A stretch of DNA of 64,000 nucleotides. Origin: Sorghum bicolor (Eukaryota > Streptophyta > Magnoliopsida > Poales > Poaceae). The stretch covers positions 2,813,894 through 2,877,893 of the forward strand of contig NC_012873.2 of assembly GCF_000003195.3 (NCBI RefSeq). Direction: 5' to 3'. Below, one piece after another: positions 1-11,837 of this stretch (positions are counted from its first letter, which is position 1; the number at the start of each line of letters is the position of its first letter). The translations under genes were made by a program, and so were the position numbers. The notes below the pieces were generated by a model. The model saw nothing but the letters and a program-made list of their open reading frames with translations. It searched no databases and was not told the origin of the DNA.

Positions 1-3000
1 GACAACTCATCTGCATATGGTTTATCAGATGGACACATGAATGGTGGAATAGGAGTGCATGGGTCAAATATGCAGCTAACAAATAGGAATACAGCACCGG
101 AAGCATATATGAACATATCCCCTTATGGCAATTCGCCCAAACCTTTGCAGCAGCAATTCAATCAGCACCCTCAGCAGAGAATACCGAGTAAGCTTGCTGC
201 CTTTTGACGCTGCGTCCTCTTTTTCACTGCCATCTTATGGGTGTTTTTTTTCCTATAAGCCATAACATGAGGTTATGCTTGTAAAGGACACCAATCAGAA
301 AGTCTCAATGATTATATCTGAAGCTTGAGCCTGTATATATTTATTTATATTGTTGCCCAAACTGACCGGTTCGATTATTATTTGACAGTTAGCAAACTCA
401 GAAAAATAAAACCTTAAGCTTCTTATAGTTCCTTGCTGCTGGAATTGCCAGTCTTATAAGTAATGTGTTGCTATCCAGGGTGGTGATGCTTTTACCAATC
501 TATCTAGTATTTAGCACCAGTCTGGATATCTTCAGATGGAGCCTTGTAGGCGTGTATGGTTTTGCTGTTGATACTTCAACGATGATAGATGAAATGTTAT
601 TAATGAATAGTGATTCTAAATAAATAGTGGCAACATGACATCCCTCTTCTTTCTGCAGTACATAATTGAGGGGGTCTAAAGTTCTCTTAAGCATACACCT
701 ATATGATCTTTGCTTGGGGAGGCGGTACAGCTTGGCATGTTACTGTTTCGAATTGACTGATTTTTCTTGCGTTTAGTTTTCTTCATATAATTGAAAAAAA
801 CTGTGGCATTGTAATGAAATAAATTCAATTTCTTTTTGTGTGCAGCATCAGTTGATATGGCTGGTTCCGGCAGCTTTTATGCTACTGGCTCTACCCCTTT
901 AACCACAGCAAATAGTCAGAGCATGAATGTTGCAAATTTGCAGTCTAGATCAAGAATGAATCAGATGTTGGTTTCCAATCAGTTAAACATTCAGTCTATT
1001 CAGCAACAGCCCCAGATAAAAAGTGAGGTTTTGGATCAAACAGAAAAGGTGAATTTTCAGTCACCACAGTTGACTCATGATCAACTACTACGCCAGCACC
1101 CAATGCCGCAGCATCAGGTGCAACCTAATTCCCAGTTTGTTCAAAATCAGTATCATATAAATCAACAGCAGCCAAATCCACAGCATCAGCAGGCTATGCT
1201 AAGGAACAATTCCTTTAAACAGTCTCAAATGGTTTCCACCCATTCAATGCAACTACCAGAACAGGGGACTCTGCCACAAACTGAACTGGTATCTTCACAA
1301 GCTAGTGATCCTGGTGACCTTCCAAGCTTCCAGGGTCAATACCAGCAAAGAAATGCTCTTGACAATGTTAAAGGAGGGCAGATGCTTGGTCATCTATCTA
1401 GCTCTCAAAATTTTCATCCTTCTGCCTCACATGTTTCTCAGCAATTGTTGCCCTCTAATCCACATCTTGATGACGGTTCCAATGCTGTAAGCTATGTGCT
1501 GAAAGGGTCGCAGACAGAGCAAATGCTACGTCCTCAATGGCAGCCTCAAACAATGGAAAAGGCTCCTGTCACTACTAATTCAACACTCGAAAAGCAAATA
1601 CAGGAAGATTTTTGTCAAAGCACAATGGCACAAGATGGAGCACAACAACCATTTTCATCAGATTGGCGTCTTTCTAATGGCACTGCAACTTCTATTGATC
1701 CTGCAGTGCCGAAGCCCGCAGCTGAACAGGTTACTGGAAATATCCATTACTTCCGTCAGATAAAGTGGTTGCTGTTACTGTTTCATGCAAAAACATGCAC
1801 ATATCCTGTTGGAAGTTGTAAGTTCCATGGTTGTGTTCAGGTGCAGGAGCTTTTGAAGCATTTTCAGAACTGTCAAAGGAAAGATTGTTCATACAGGAGC
1901 TGCAGTAAGTCAAAAACGATGTCTCACCATTATAAAACTTGTGTTGATGAGCAATGTCCTGTGTGCAGCGTTGTAAGGAAGTTTTTGCGGCAATCAACTG
2001 AACAGGCATCTAAGCAAAAAGCTCTTGAGTCTAGAAAACTTGCTCAACAAAATGTGCCTCAGAGAATCATGAACGGGATAGAAGGTGATAGAATGGACGT
2101 TGACCCAGTGTCAGCTGAAGCATTTGATGATCAACCATCTGTCCCAAAACGTTTAAAGATGCATCCTCCATCACCCAGTGGCCCAGAGAATGATATCTCT
2201 GTAGTCTCCAATCATCATGTAAACTCAGGCTTTGCATTGCAGGAAACACAGCCTGAGCAGTTTGAGCACAATAACAGGACAGCATATCTGAAACGAGAGG
2301 TAGATGCAAAGGCTGACATACGAGCTCCTCAAAAGCCCATAAAAAATAGTTATGGTATTGATGGAAATGCGACTACATCAAGGCACAATGTGATTCCTGG
2401 TGTTCCCACTGAGATGAACTCTCATATCAAGCAAGAAAACTTGTCGGTTGACAAAGAGACAAGTGAAACCGCCCTTGAGGTTAAGAACGAAACAAATGAT
2501 CCAACTGATGCGACCGTGTCTAAATCAGGAAAACCAAAAATAAAGGGCGTTTCTATGACTGAATTATTCACTCCAGAACAAATAAGGGAACATATTGACA
2601 GTCTAAGGCTGTGGGTTGGTCAGGTATGATTTTCTTAACTGAAAGTACCCACTTGCATAGTTGCATTTCATTTCCTTTGACAAAATCACAAAATTGCTGG
2701 ACCACTTATAAACTGTAGGCTATAGACAACTGAGCATTGCCCTTAGAAAGATGTGGTTCATGCTTGCCTGTTAGCAATTGGGGTAGGCTAGAGGTGAAAC
2801 CCAACATGATTCTTGGTCATGAAAGGCTTTTACCAATGGGTAATGAATTCGTCTCCTCCTTGTGCCTTCACTACTTTATTAACTAGACTATAATATAATA
2901 TAATTAAAGAATGGGGTTACAATATAGTATTGCCAAGCTGGCAAGCTCTATTTTAGTTACTTTAGAGAAAACTCTTTTCCTGCCAGGGACTAAATGAGAT

Positions 3001-6000
3001 TTAGTCAACTCCTTGTTTTCTCAGATGGATGGGACTTGCGGGAATTTATTCTTAGCATGTAAGACATTGTAACTTGTGTTACTGTATCTTAGCAAATAAA
3101 GTATTTTACCCTCTCTTCGTCAGAAATTAGGAATGATCTTTATCCTGTACTGTTTTGCAAATACAGCATTTTTTTATTAGCTAAAACTGCTGTTCGTACT
3201 TCTGTTTTATAATGCTTCTGGTGGAACTTGTGCCTTAACCATACAATGTATTTTTGAGAGGAGCTAATTTTTACATGTTCCACTTTTGACAGAGTAAGGC
3301 TAAAGCTGAAAAGAATCAAGCTATTGGTCATTCTGAGAATGAGAACTCTTGCCAGCTCTGTAGAGTAGAAAAACTTACTTTTGAACCTCCACCAATATAT
3401 TGTTCTCCTTGTGGAGCTCGGATAAAGCGAAACGCACCATACTACACTGTGGGTACTGGCGATACACGCCATTATTTCTGTATCCCTTGTTACAATGAGT
3501 CTCGTGGTGAGACTATTGAGGTTGAAGGCCAAACATTTCCGAAGGCAAAGTTAGAAAAGAAAAGAAATGATGAGGAAACGGAAGAATGGGTAAGTTGTGC
3601 AGTTCCATTGATACGGTGGTGTCATAAAAGCTCAAAAGTTTCTGATATGTTTCTTTTGTGCTAAACATTTTCAAATCATGCATTCTGCAGTGGGTTCAAT
3701 GTGACAAATGTGAATGCTGGCAACATCAAATTTGTGCTCTATTTAATGGAAGAAGGAACGATGGAGGACAAGCTGAATATACTTGCCCCAATTGCTATGT
3801 TGAGGAGGTCAAACGCGGGCTGCGCAAACCTTTACCACAGAGTGCTGTTCTTGGGGCAAAAGATTTGCCGAGAACTGTTCTTAGTGATCATATAGAAGAT
3901 CGGCTATTTAAACGACTTAAGCAGGAGAAACAGGACCGTGCAGCTGCTGCTGGCAAAAATATTGATGAGGTTAGTAGACTAGATCTTCTTTGAGGAAACA
4001 ATGCCAAATAAATCAATCTGAACACATGATCCATATATTTATGGTTATTCTGCTAAAAAAACTCGGATTTACCTTAAGAGGATGTACCAGGATTCGAACG
4101 CGGACTGACAAGGGGAGAACCCCCCTGAGCACACTGCTCTTACCAGTATAACTCGCGAGAAGTTGGTGTTTATTCTGCAAGTTGTCCTAGATTTGTAATA
4201 TGAAGAACTACAAGTCGGACACCAAATCAACAAGTAGTTTCTTTGTTGCAGTTTGGATACTCAAGCACAACGAGCTTTGTTTATTTACCTGATTTTTTAG
4301 TTCTTGACAAAACATAATATGGCAAGGAAGTTTTTTTAGTGTAGTTTGGACGCTCAAGCACAACGGGCTTTGCTCATTAAGATAAAAGTTTTATGAATCA
4401 AGAAAGCATTAGTTTTATATTTTTGTCGGTACATTCTTTCTCATTTATTTACAAAGATAGTAATAGCCTTTGGTTTGGAGGTGGGACTGCTGCCTATCAA
4501 TAAGAGAATATAAGTCAACTGCAGATAGCAAATAGGCTGGCGGCTTCCAACATCACCATAGGTGAAGTGGACAAGAACCATTGCACATAACAGGTTTTCC
4601 TCTGTATTGATGCAGAGCATGCTTTTGTGAAGTGGTTGGGTTTCTTATTTGGGCTAAATAGGATGACACGTTAGATAGCAGGCTAAGTTACCTTGGTATA
4701 AAATTATGTATTTACTTTTGTGCTAGTTTTCCTTGTATACATACTGTCAGGTACTTCTTTTTTTCCATGTATGAAGCATTATGGCACACTTATTCTTTTT
4801 GCCATCAAGTTTGATCCCTGGTATGATTTTGTTTCATTCCATCAAGTTCACTTCTAATTATGCCTTGTTAGATTCCTGGAGCGGAAGGACTTGTGGTCAG
4901 AGTTGTTTCATCAGTGGATAAGAAGCTGGAGGTTAAACCACGCTTTTTGGAAATTTTTCAAGAAGACAACTACCCTACAGAGTTCCCTTACAAGTCCAAG
5001 GTAAGAATTCATTCTTGTCATTTGAAGCATGAAATCTAGTCACACTCACTAATTTCTGCAACTGTATGTTTATGAAATATTGGACAGGCTGTTCTCTTGT
5101 TCCAGAAAATAGAAGGTGTGGAAGTATGTCTATTTGGAATGTATGTTCAAGAATTTGGTGCAGAATGCTCTTTCCCGAACCAGCGCCGTGTTTACTTGTC
5201 GTACTTGGATTCTGTTAAGTATTTCAGACCTGAGATTAGAACAGTATCTGGAGAGGCCTTGCGTACATTTGTGTATCATGAAATTCTGGTAATTTACCAT
5301 CCATGCTGACCTTTTGTGACTAATACGAATTATTGCCTTACCAGGTTTTGGTCAAAACTGTGTAGGAAACCATATGACAGGAAACTTTTTTTTTTCTTAT
5401 TTAGCTAGCACTTGTTCTTGGTCTAATCTGTCCCCATTGTGTACAGATAGGATATCTTGAATACTGTAAGCTACGGGGATTCACAAGTTGTTACATATGG
5501 GCTTGCCCACCTTTGAAGGGTGAAGATTACATCTTATATTGCCATCCTGAGATTCAAAAGACTCCGAAATCTGACAAACTGCGTGAGTGGTAAGCTTTAG
5601 ATGTCCAATTGGTCTTGTTGCTTTTAGATTGTCCACCAGTTCTAATGTCTTTTACACCCAGGTACTTATCTATGCTTCGGAAGGCTTCTAAGGAGGAAAT
5701 TGTTGTTGAGCTGACAAATCTATATGACCATTTCTTCATTACTATGGGGGAATGCAAGGCTAAGGTGACTGCTTCTCGCTTGCCGTACTTTGATGGAGAT
5801 TATTGGCCAGGAGCTGCAGAAGATATGATCAATCAACTCCGACAAGAAGAAGATGATCGCAAACTTCAGAAAAAGAGTAAGACAAAGAAAATTATTACAA
5901 AAAGAGCTCTTAAAGCTGCTGGCCACACTGATCTCAGTGGGAATGCTTCCAAGGATGCTATGTTGATGCAAAAGGTAAGCTTCTTTGATTTGTGTACTTC

Positions 6001-9000
6001 CTGCTCTCATAAATACTCTAAAGTATACTCCTGTTTCACCACCCACCCTAAGTCTCTCTTCTACGTACTTCAATTTTGTATTAATTGAGCGACACACTTA
6101 CCATGCTCCATTTTGTGTATGCAGCTTGGGGAAACTATATATCCTATGAAGGAAGATTTCATTATGGTCCATTTACAGTATTCATGTAGTCACTGTTGTG
6201 TTCTTATGGTGTCTGGAAGACGTTGGGTTTGTCATCAATGCAGAAGCTTTCACATCTGTGACAAGTAAGTTGATTTCTTTGGCATAATTGGACCATGCTG
6301 CACTGCACATGTTTGATTTATGATTTATCCATCCTGCTATATAATTTTCCACCAGTTTATAATTATCTTCTTTTGTTACATATGATCACTAAATACGTAT
6401 GTGAGTTAGCTCCAATAATTTAATCATGATTCCATGGAATATTTTATTTTCATCCAGACACTTCTGTCTTGCGCATATTTTATTTGCTTGTAAACTTACT
6501 ATTTGTGCTCAATTAATCATTATTTCATCAAAACGTTTTCCCTTGATCAGTTCTGGTGATCAGACAGTTTCTGTTTTTTGGTTAGAACTTTTTTTTTCTT
6601 TCTCAGAACATTTCTCTTTGCTTGGAACAATATTTTTTTTATCGAAACAGTTTTTTTCTTTGCTCAGATCAATTTCTTGGTGCTTATCACAATTTCTGCT
6701 GCGGGTATACAAATTTTTGTTTGAGGTGTAAAATTTTATGTTCCACTTCCACATGTACAAACTTCGACCCAATATGTTATTTGTTCCACTTACAAAATCT
6801 TCTTGTTTTAGGTATATAATTTTGTGTTCAGCTGTAAATTGTTTTGTTTCACAAATTTACATATATATATATTTTTCCCCATGTGTACAAACTTTTCATT
6901 CCAGCTGTAGAGACATTTATTTGAAATTCAAAGTGTACAAAGTTTTTTTTTCTTCACAATGACCATTTCCAAACAGCTTGACATTGAGCCATATGTGGTT
7001 TTTAATATTATAGTCCCTCTGTCCCTAAATAAATGTCGCTTTTGGTTTCCGTACTAAGTTTGACAGGATTTGGAGAAAATGTGTGCAACATTTGTATCTC
7101 CAAATAAATTTATTATGAAAATAGATTCATCGATCTATCTATTGATATCAATTTTTTACCATAAATATTAATATTGTTTTTTATATATTTAGTCAAACTT
7201 TTTTTCTAGGGAAGCAAAAAGACAATTATTTAGGGATGGATGGAGTATTTTATATAGAAATATTAGTGATCATTATTTTGTTACTTTTTCTCGGCACAAA
7301 GTCTTAGCAAATAGAATAAATGACCAGACACCCAAAGTCAAGTCTTCAAAAAATTGGGCCACAACTGTATAAGGGCTGGATAACGAACCAGCCCAGCTCC
7401 GCTTGGCTCGTTAGCTCGCTAGCCAGGCAATAAAATCACAGAAAACATAATCTCTACATTTATTTAACTTAGGAATAATAATAATGCAAAAACAACTCAT
7501 CCATAAGCCTTAAATCAAACAAATAGATTAAAACATACTGACATATATAAATACAACAATGCACTAAAGCACTAATCCGTACATTCATGGTTCATGCTCC
7601 ATACCATACATGATGCATCCTTTAATGATTATCTATACATCCATTTAAAATAAAGTGATAACATCATAGTAAGTACATATCTCCAAGGTCCAGGTCCAAC
7701 TATCAACCAACTGCAGAGTGCAAGACATCAAGTTATACAGAACTGATATAAGTTCAAGGCCAAAAACTTTGCCTTGTTAGGCTCACGAGCCAGCACGCGA
7801 GCTAGCTCGTTAACTACATGAGCTGGAATGCTGGCTCAGCTCATTGAAAAATGTAAACAAGCCGAGTCGAACCAAGCCACTAACAAGCCAAGTCGAGGGA
7901 GCTGTTGAGCTGGTAGCTTTTTTTCCAGCCCTAACAGTATTCCCCTTGTCAACTTGTCCTCACCATTTAATTTTCTTTCACTAATTACTAGTTTTGTATA
8001 CAGTTTTTCAAGACAGATAAACTATATAATTCTTGCTTGAGTTCTTTTGGTGAAATTGAATATTTTGTTGGTCCAGGTGTTATGATGCAGAACAACAACT
8101 TGAAGACAGGGAGAGGCACCCGAGTAATAGTAGAGACACACATATGCTTCATCCGGTACTATACCCTTTTGTTCTCAGTATAGAACTAGAGCAAATAGAT
8201 TCTCAAGATATGACTTGATTCTCTCTGTTTTAGGTTGATATTGTCGGGGTGCCCAAAGATACCAAAGATAGAGATGACATCTTAGAAAGTGAGTTTTTTG
8301 ACACCAGGCAGGCATTCCTTAGTCTTTGCCAAGGAAATCATTATCAGTATGACACACTTCGCCGCGCAAAGCATTCGTCAATGATGGTGTTGTACCACCT
8401 ACACAATCCAACTGCACCAGCATTTGTCACTACGTGCAATGTCTGCTGTCATGATATTGAAACTGGTCAAGGCTGGCGGTGTGAGATTTGTCCAGATTTT
8501 GATGTGTGCAATGCTTGTTTCCAAAAAGGAGCGGTTACTCATCCTCACAATTTAACAAACCATCCATCAGCTGCTGACCGTGATGCTCAAAACGCAGAAG
8601 CTCGGCAAATGCGTGTTCAGCAGGTAAGCCTTCTTTTAGTTGTTGCCCACTAAGTTTATGCTCTTGTTCCACCATTGCTAAGAGATGTGATTTAAGTTCG
8701 GTTATATGTGTCGCAATTCCACTTTCTAGAACCATACCAGTAAACCGTAATGCCTAAATCTATTTTCTTTTTCATGATGCTGCAGCTAAGAAAGATGCTT
8801 GATCTTCTGGTACATGCGTCGACATGCCGCTCTGGTAGTTGCCAGTATCCTAACTGCCGAAAAGTCAAGGGACTATTCCGTCATGGGATGCAGTGCAAAA
8901 CGCGTGCTTCAGGAGGGTGTGTCCTTTGCAAGAAAATGTGGTACATGCTTCAACTCCATGCCCGAGCTTGCAAAGATTCAGATTGCAATGTGCCGCGGTG

Positions 9001-9223
9001 CAGGTTTGTTGAAGCCCTCCTCTTTTGTGCATATACATACCGTTTCTGTGTTTACTTGTATAGCATTGCCATCTGCAATAGACCTGACTACTTGTGGTAA
9101 ACTATGCACAGAGATCTGAAGGAGCATCTTAGAAGGTTGCAACAGCAGTCTGATTCCAGGAGGAGGGCTGCTGTAAATGAAATGATGAGGCAAAGAGCGG
9201 CGGAAGTCGCCGCAAATGAATAG
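1..9223 (+). CDS. HAC1: p300/CBP-type histone acetyltransferase, 5' end outside window
   Basis: Nuclear lysine acetyltransferase and transcription coactivator of the plant HAC family. Inferred exons: <1-187, 846-2623, 3293-3589, 3691-3969, 4872-5000, 5088-5288, 5447-5589, 5662-5974, 6125-6264, 8077-8155, 8234-8623, 8786-9003, 9112-9223. All junctions are GT-AG and phases agree, giving 1421 residues in the window. Domains in window numbering: Gln-rich N-terminal region to about 350; TAZ1 zinc finger about 359-445 with His/Cys ligands; PHD-like double zinc region about 665-830; KAT11 catalytic domain about 848-1075, with conserved stretches such as [14 protein letters not shown] and [19 protein letters not shown]; first ZZ finger about 1128-1165; second ZZ about 1249-1285; TAZ2 about 1313-1395. 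This order is that of plant HACs. The true start lies upstream of the window. The paralogue (HAC1 versus HAC4/5/12) cannot be settled from sequence alone. Confidence 0.95.
4054..4169 (-). mobile_element. short tRNA-derived SINE in HAC intron 4
   Basis: Read on the minus strand, this holds a degenerate Pol III box A (TGGTAAGAGCA) followed by a box B (GTTCGAATCC) and ends in a run of T, a Pol III-type terminator. It is flanked by direct repeats TTATTCTGC at 4045-4053 and 4170-4178, the expected target-site duplication. The length of about 116 bp fits a short or truncated plant SINE. The insertion is intronic and leaves the HAC reading frame intact. Confidence 0.7.
4226..4380. repeat. two imperfect direct repeats in HAC intron 4
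   Basis: The phrase AGTTTGGA-(TA/CG)-CTCAAGCACAACG occurs twice, near 4250 and near 4343, with similar flanks (GAGCTTTGTTTA and GGGCTTTGCTCA). It is a local duplication in the intron, with no coding content. Confidence 0.5.
7013..7245. mobile_element. Stowaway-type MITE
   Basis: The terminal inverted repeats start GTCCCTCTGTCCCTAAATAA and end with the matching TTATTTAGGGATGGATGGAG. They are flanked by TA dinucleotides (7011-7012 and 7246-7247), the Stowaway (Tc1/mariner) target duplication. The element lies in the large HAC intron. Confidence 0.8.
7371..7932. mobile_element. hAT-like MITE with 8-bp target duplication
   Basis: The ends AAGGGCTGG and CCAGCCCT form inverted repeats. GC-rich subterminal repeats of the AGCTCG/GCTAGC type sit on both sides. 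Flanking 8-mers AACTGTAT (7363-7370) and AACAGTAT (7933-7940) differ at one position, as expected for an aged 8-bp hAT duplication. The AT-rich core has no open frame. Confidence 0.65.
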
Positions 9224-9845
9224 TTGCCTCTGTACAGGTATACTTTATGGAAAGAGGATAGGAAGTATGAAGGGTTGCACTCCTCACTCCCACACCGAGA
9301 AAGCTTGGGATGGTTGAATTATAGGATTGGTAGGTAAAGAACAGCCGCTTCACATGTATTTCTTATGACGAAGGTCTCGGTCGCCCTTTGCCTATGGTTA
9401 ACAACAGATAGGTTCGGGAGCCGCCCGCCTTCCTCCAAAGAGCTGAAGCAGCAGGGTGCACCGTAGGCTGTAACTGTTCGTTTGCACCCTCTCCAGTGCT
9501 AACCAGCTACACCCTGCTTACTGCACTGATGTTGTCGTCGACTGGGCGCGTTACAACCCTTGGGTGTGGTGAATTCTTTGATTTGACCTGTACTAGCTGA
9601 ACTGATCTTCTCGCTGCTGCTTGCTGATGGTGTATAATAGGTGTCTCTGGACAGTTGTCAGTCGTGTATTGCAGAAAATTTGGTGTAGCTGTTGTTCCCC
9701 CCTCTCCAGTCTCTTCTTGTCTCAGTTCAGGAGAGGGTATAGGTTAAAAAAGGGTAAAAAGGGCTGGGCGTTATTGGACAAGTATTTGTTTATTTCTGCC
9801 CCCCATTTTGTAGGACTCATCTTTGTTAAAATATAAAGCAAAGTA
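9224..9845 (+). other. probable HAC 3' UTR
   Basis: This sequence follows the TAG stop and is non-coding in all frames beyond short open stretches. AATAAA-like signals and T-rich stretches lie near 9830-9900, so the transcript probably ends there. The exact cleavage site cannot be read from the sequence. Confidence 0.45.
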
Positions 9846-10176
9846 AATCCTCCATGTCTTCTCTTGTAGCTGTACTGCTCCATAGGTTTTTTTTTTCCTC
9901 TTCCTAGTGCAGGTGGCCCATCTTTGTTAAAGTATAAGGCGTGGTATGTGCAGTCTTGTGCTCTCAGATTTTTGTGTTTTTTTTTGACGAAATGATTTTT
10001 GTAGTATCTCGCAAATGGAGTTCGGTTTGGTTGTTCGGAGGATGGAGGATGAAGTTGAAAGGGTGGGTTAATCCTGTTTTTATTAGGGGATGAGATACCT
10101 GGTAAGAAAAAAAAAAGGAAAAAGTTTGAGAGGATGACCGAACAAACCCCATGCAGGGGCCGCCTATTAACAGGGA

Positions 10177-10603
10177 CTCCTTGTTTAGATCCAAAAAGTT
10201 TTTGGATTTTGATACTGTAGCACTTTTGTTTTTATTTGACAAACATTGTCCAATCATAGAGTAACTAGACTTAAAAGATTCGTTTCGTGATTTACAGGTA
10301 AACTGTGCAATTAGTATTCTTTTTATTTATATTTAATACTTCATGCATGTGCCACAAGATTCGATGTAATAGGGAATCTTGTAAGTTCGCAAAAATTTTC
10401 AAGATTTCCCGTCACATCGAATCTTTAGTCGCATGCATGGAGCATTAAATATAGACGAAAATAAAAACTAATTGCACAGTTTAACTGTAATTTGTGAGAT
10501 GAATGTTTTGAGCCTAGTTACTTCGTGATTGGACAATGTTTATCAAATAAAAACGAAATGCTACAGTACCAAAAACGAAAAATTTTGCGAACTAAACAAG
10601 GCC
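10177..10603. mobile_element. palindromic GGCCTTGTTTAG-family MITE
   Basis: Two half-elements of the GGCCTTGTTTAG family meet head to head near 10387, so the 427-bp unit is one long imperfect inverted repeat. Each half carries the family's signature blocks: GTAGCACTTT(C/T)GTTT, the CATGCATG(T/G) block and the TCGATGTGA/GTCACATCGA block. The right end is CTAAACAAGGCC. Confidence 0.7.
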
Positions 10604-10663
10604 TAAGTAAACTGCAACCTTTGGTTTAGATTCATGTCACATAGAAACTCACCTAGACCTTGT

Positions 10664-11245
10664 TTAGTTACACTCGAAAATCAAAAACTTTTTAAGATTA
10701 TTCATCACATTGAATTTTGTGGCACATACATAAAATATTAAATATAAATAAAAAAATAATTTGCAAGATGAATTTTTTAAGCCTAGTTAGAGCAACTCCA
10801 ACAGTTTTGCAAATAGGTTTGACATTCTTGTTTTTTGTCAAAACTCTCAAAATCTCCTATCCAACGGTTTGGCAATTGGGTTTGACATTTATAGCAGGTT
10901 GACAAATTCTCCTCCTTTCTTGGTATTTATGCACACCTAGAATAGGCTTGGCATTCTGCATGCGCGTGCTTTTATAGCAAGCTGACAACCTGATGCTTCT
11001 TCGTTGATCTTCAGAACCAGTAGAATTTTGTTTTTGCCAAGTCAAAATTGTCAAACATTTGGAGATGTCCTTTTTGTTCCCTTCCCATATTGTTTTGTGA
11101 GTTGACAAATAACAACATTTGCCAAACAAAATTTGCAAAACTGTTAGAGTTGCTCTTAGTCTATGCTTGAACAATAATTATCAAATACAAACAAAAATAT
11201 TATAATGTCAAAGGACTTTTCACCCAGGGTACTAACACAAGGCCC
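10664..11245. mobile_element. GGCC-family MITE interrupted by a Tourist element
   Basis: Left part 10664-10789 and right part 11156-about 11245 align end to end with intact family copies such as 51687-51934. The break falls inside the block GCCTAGTTAGTC. The interrupting element at 10790-11155 is listed separately. The right terminus is degraded. Confidence 0.65.
10790..11155. mobile_element. Tourist (PIF/Harbinger) MITE nested in another MITE
   Basis: The ends GAGCAACTCCAACAG...CTGTTAGAGTTGCTC form terminal inverted repeats. TTA duplications sit at 10787-10789 and 11156-11158, the PIF/Harbinger hallmark. Removing the element plus one TTA restores the host MITE block. Confidence 0.8.
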
Positions 11246-11837
11246 TAGTTCACAAGTTCACTTCTCACAAAAACGTACTCTCTCCGTATAGGATTTAGAA
11301 GTTGTTTTGGACAACGTTTAATTCAAACATCAGGAATATAAATCATCAATAATTTTTAAATTATTGAGTTTGTAAATATGAAAATTATATTAAATAGAAT
11401 TGTCTTGAAAAAAATTTCATAAAAATATACATATATCATTTTTTCTTACATATTTTTTTTAAAAATAAGTTGTTGAAGTTGTGTTTTGTAGACCGTATTG
11501 CTGTCCTAAACGATTTCTAAATCCTGACATAACACTAGTTCACATTGCACAACATTAAACTATAGTGGATGTTCATCAAACATAATCTACAGATATGGGC
11601 ATTTAAACTTTCAGTGACTTATCTTCTTTGCCCTTTGGATCGTGGTTTGACGACGTATCAGCCTAGCGGCAGAGGGAGTATGATTTTTGCTGAAGCCGGC
11701 AATTGAGTGCGAGTGACCAGTTCTGCCTATCCAGACCATCCGTCCTGCATCGGACGGCGGACGGCCACACTGCCGCGGTCCCGCTTCCTGCGTGTTTATC
11801 CACGCCTCGCGCCGCGCTCGCTTCGGCCACGGCGGCA

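Larger units (their letters stand above)
6265..8076 (+). other. large HAC intron with transposon cargo
   Basis: This 1.8-kb intron separates the two halves of a Lys codon (AA|G). Its first half (about 6430-6960) is T-rich with loosely periodic GTACAAA/TTTT motifs that I cannot classify. It then carries a Stowaway element (7013-7245) and a hAT-like MITE (7371-7932). No exon is evident inside. The donor (CAA|GTAAGT) and acceptor (GTCCAG|G) are canonical. Confidence 0.8.
9846..11837. other. HAC-RsmH spacer, MITE cluster
   Basis: No gene is visible. The spacer contains a palindromic GGCC-type MITE (10177-10603), a second GGCC MITE split by a Tourist element (10664-11245), and a further inverted-repeat element (about 11279-11532; ends share TAGGATTTAGAAG and CTTCTAAATCCT-like sequence). 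A weak hairpin element lies near 10018-10152. The last 250 bp or so turn GC-rich and probably hold the RsmH promoter and 5' UTR. Confidence 0.7.
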
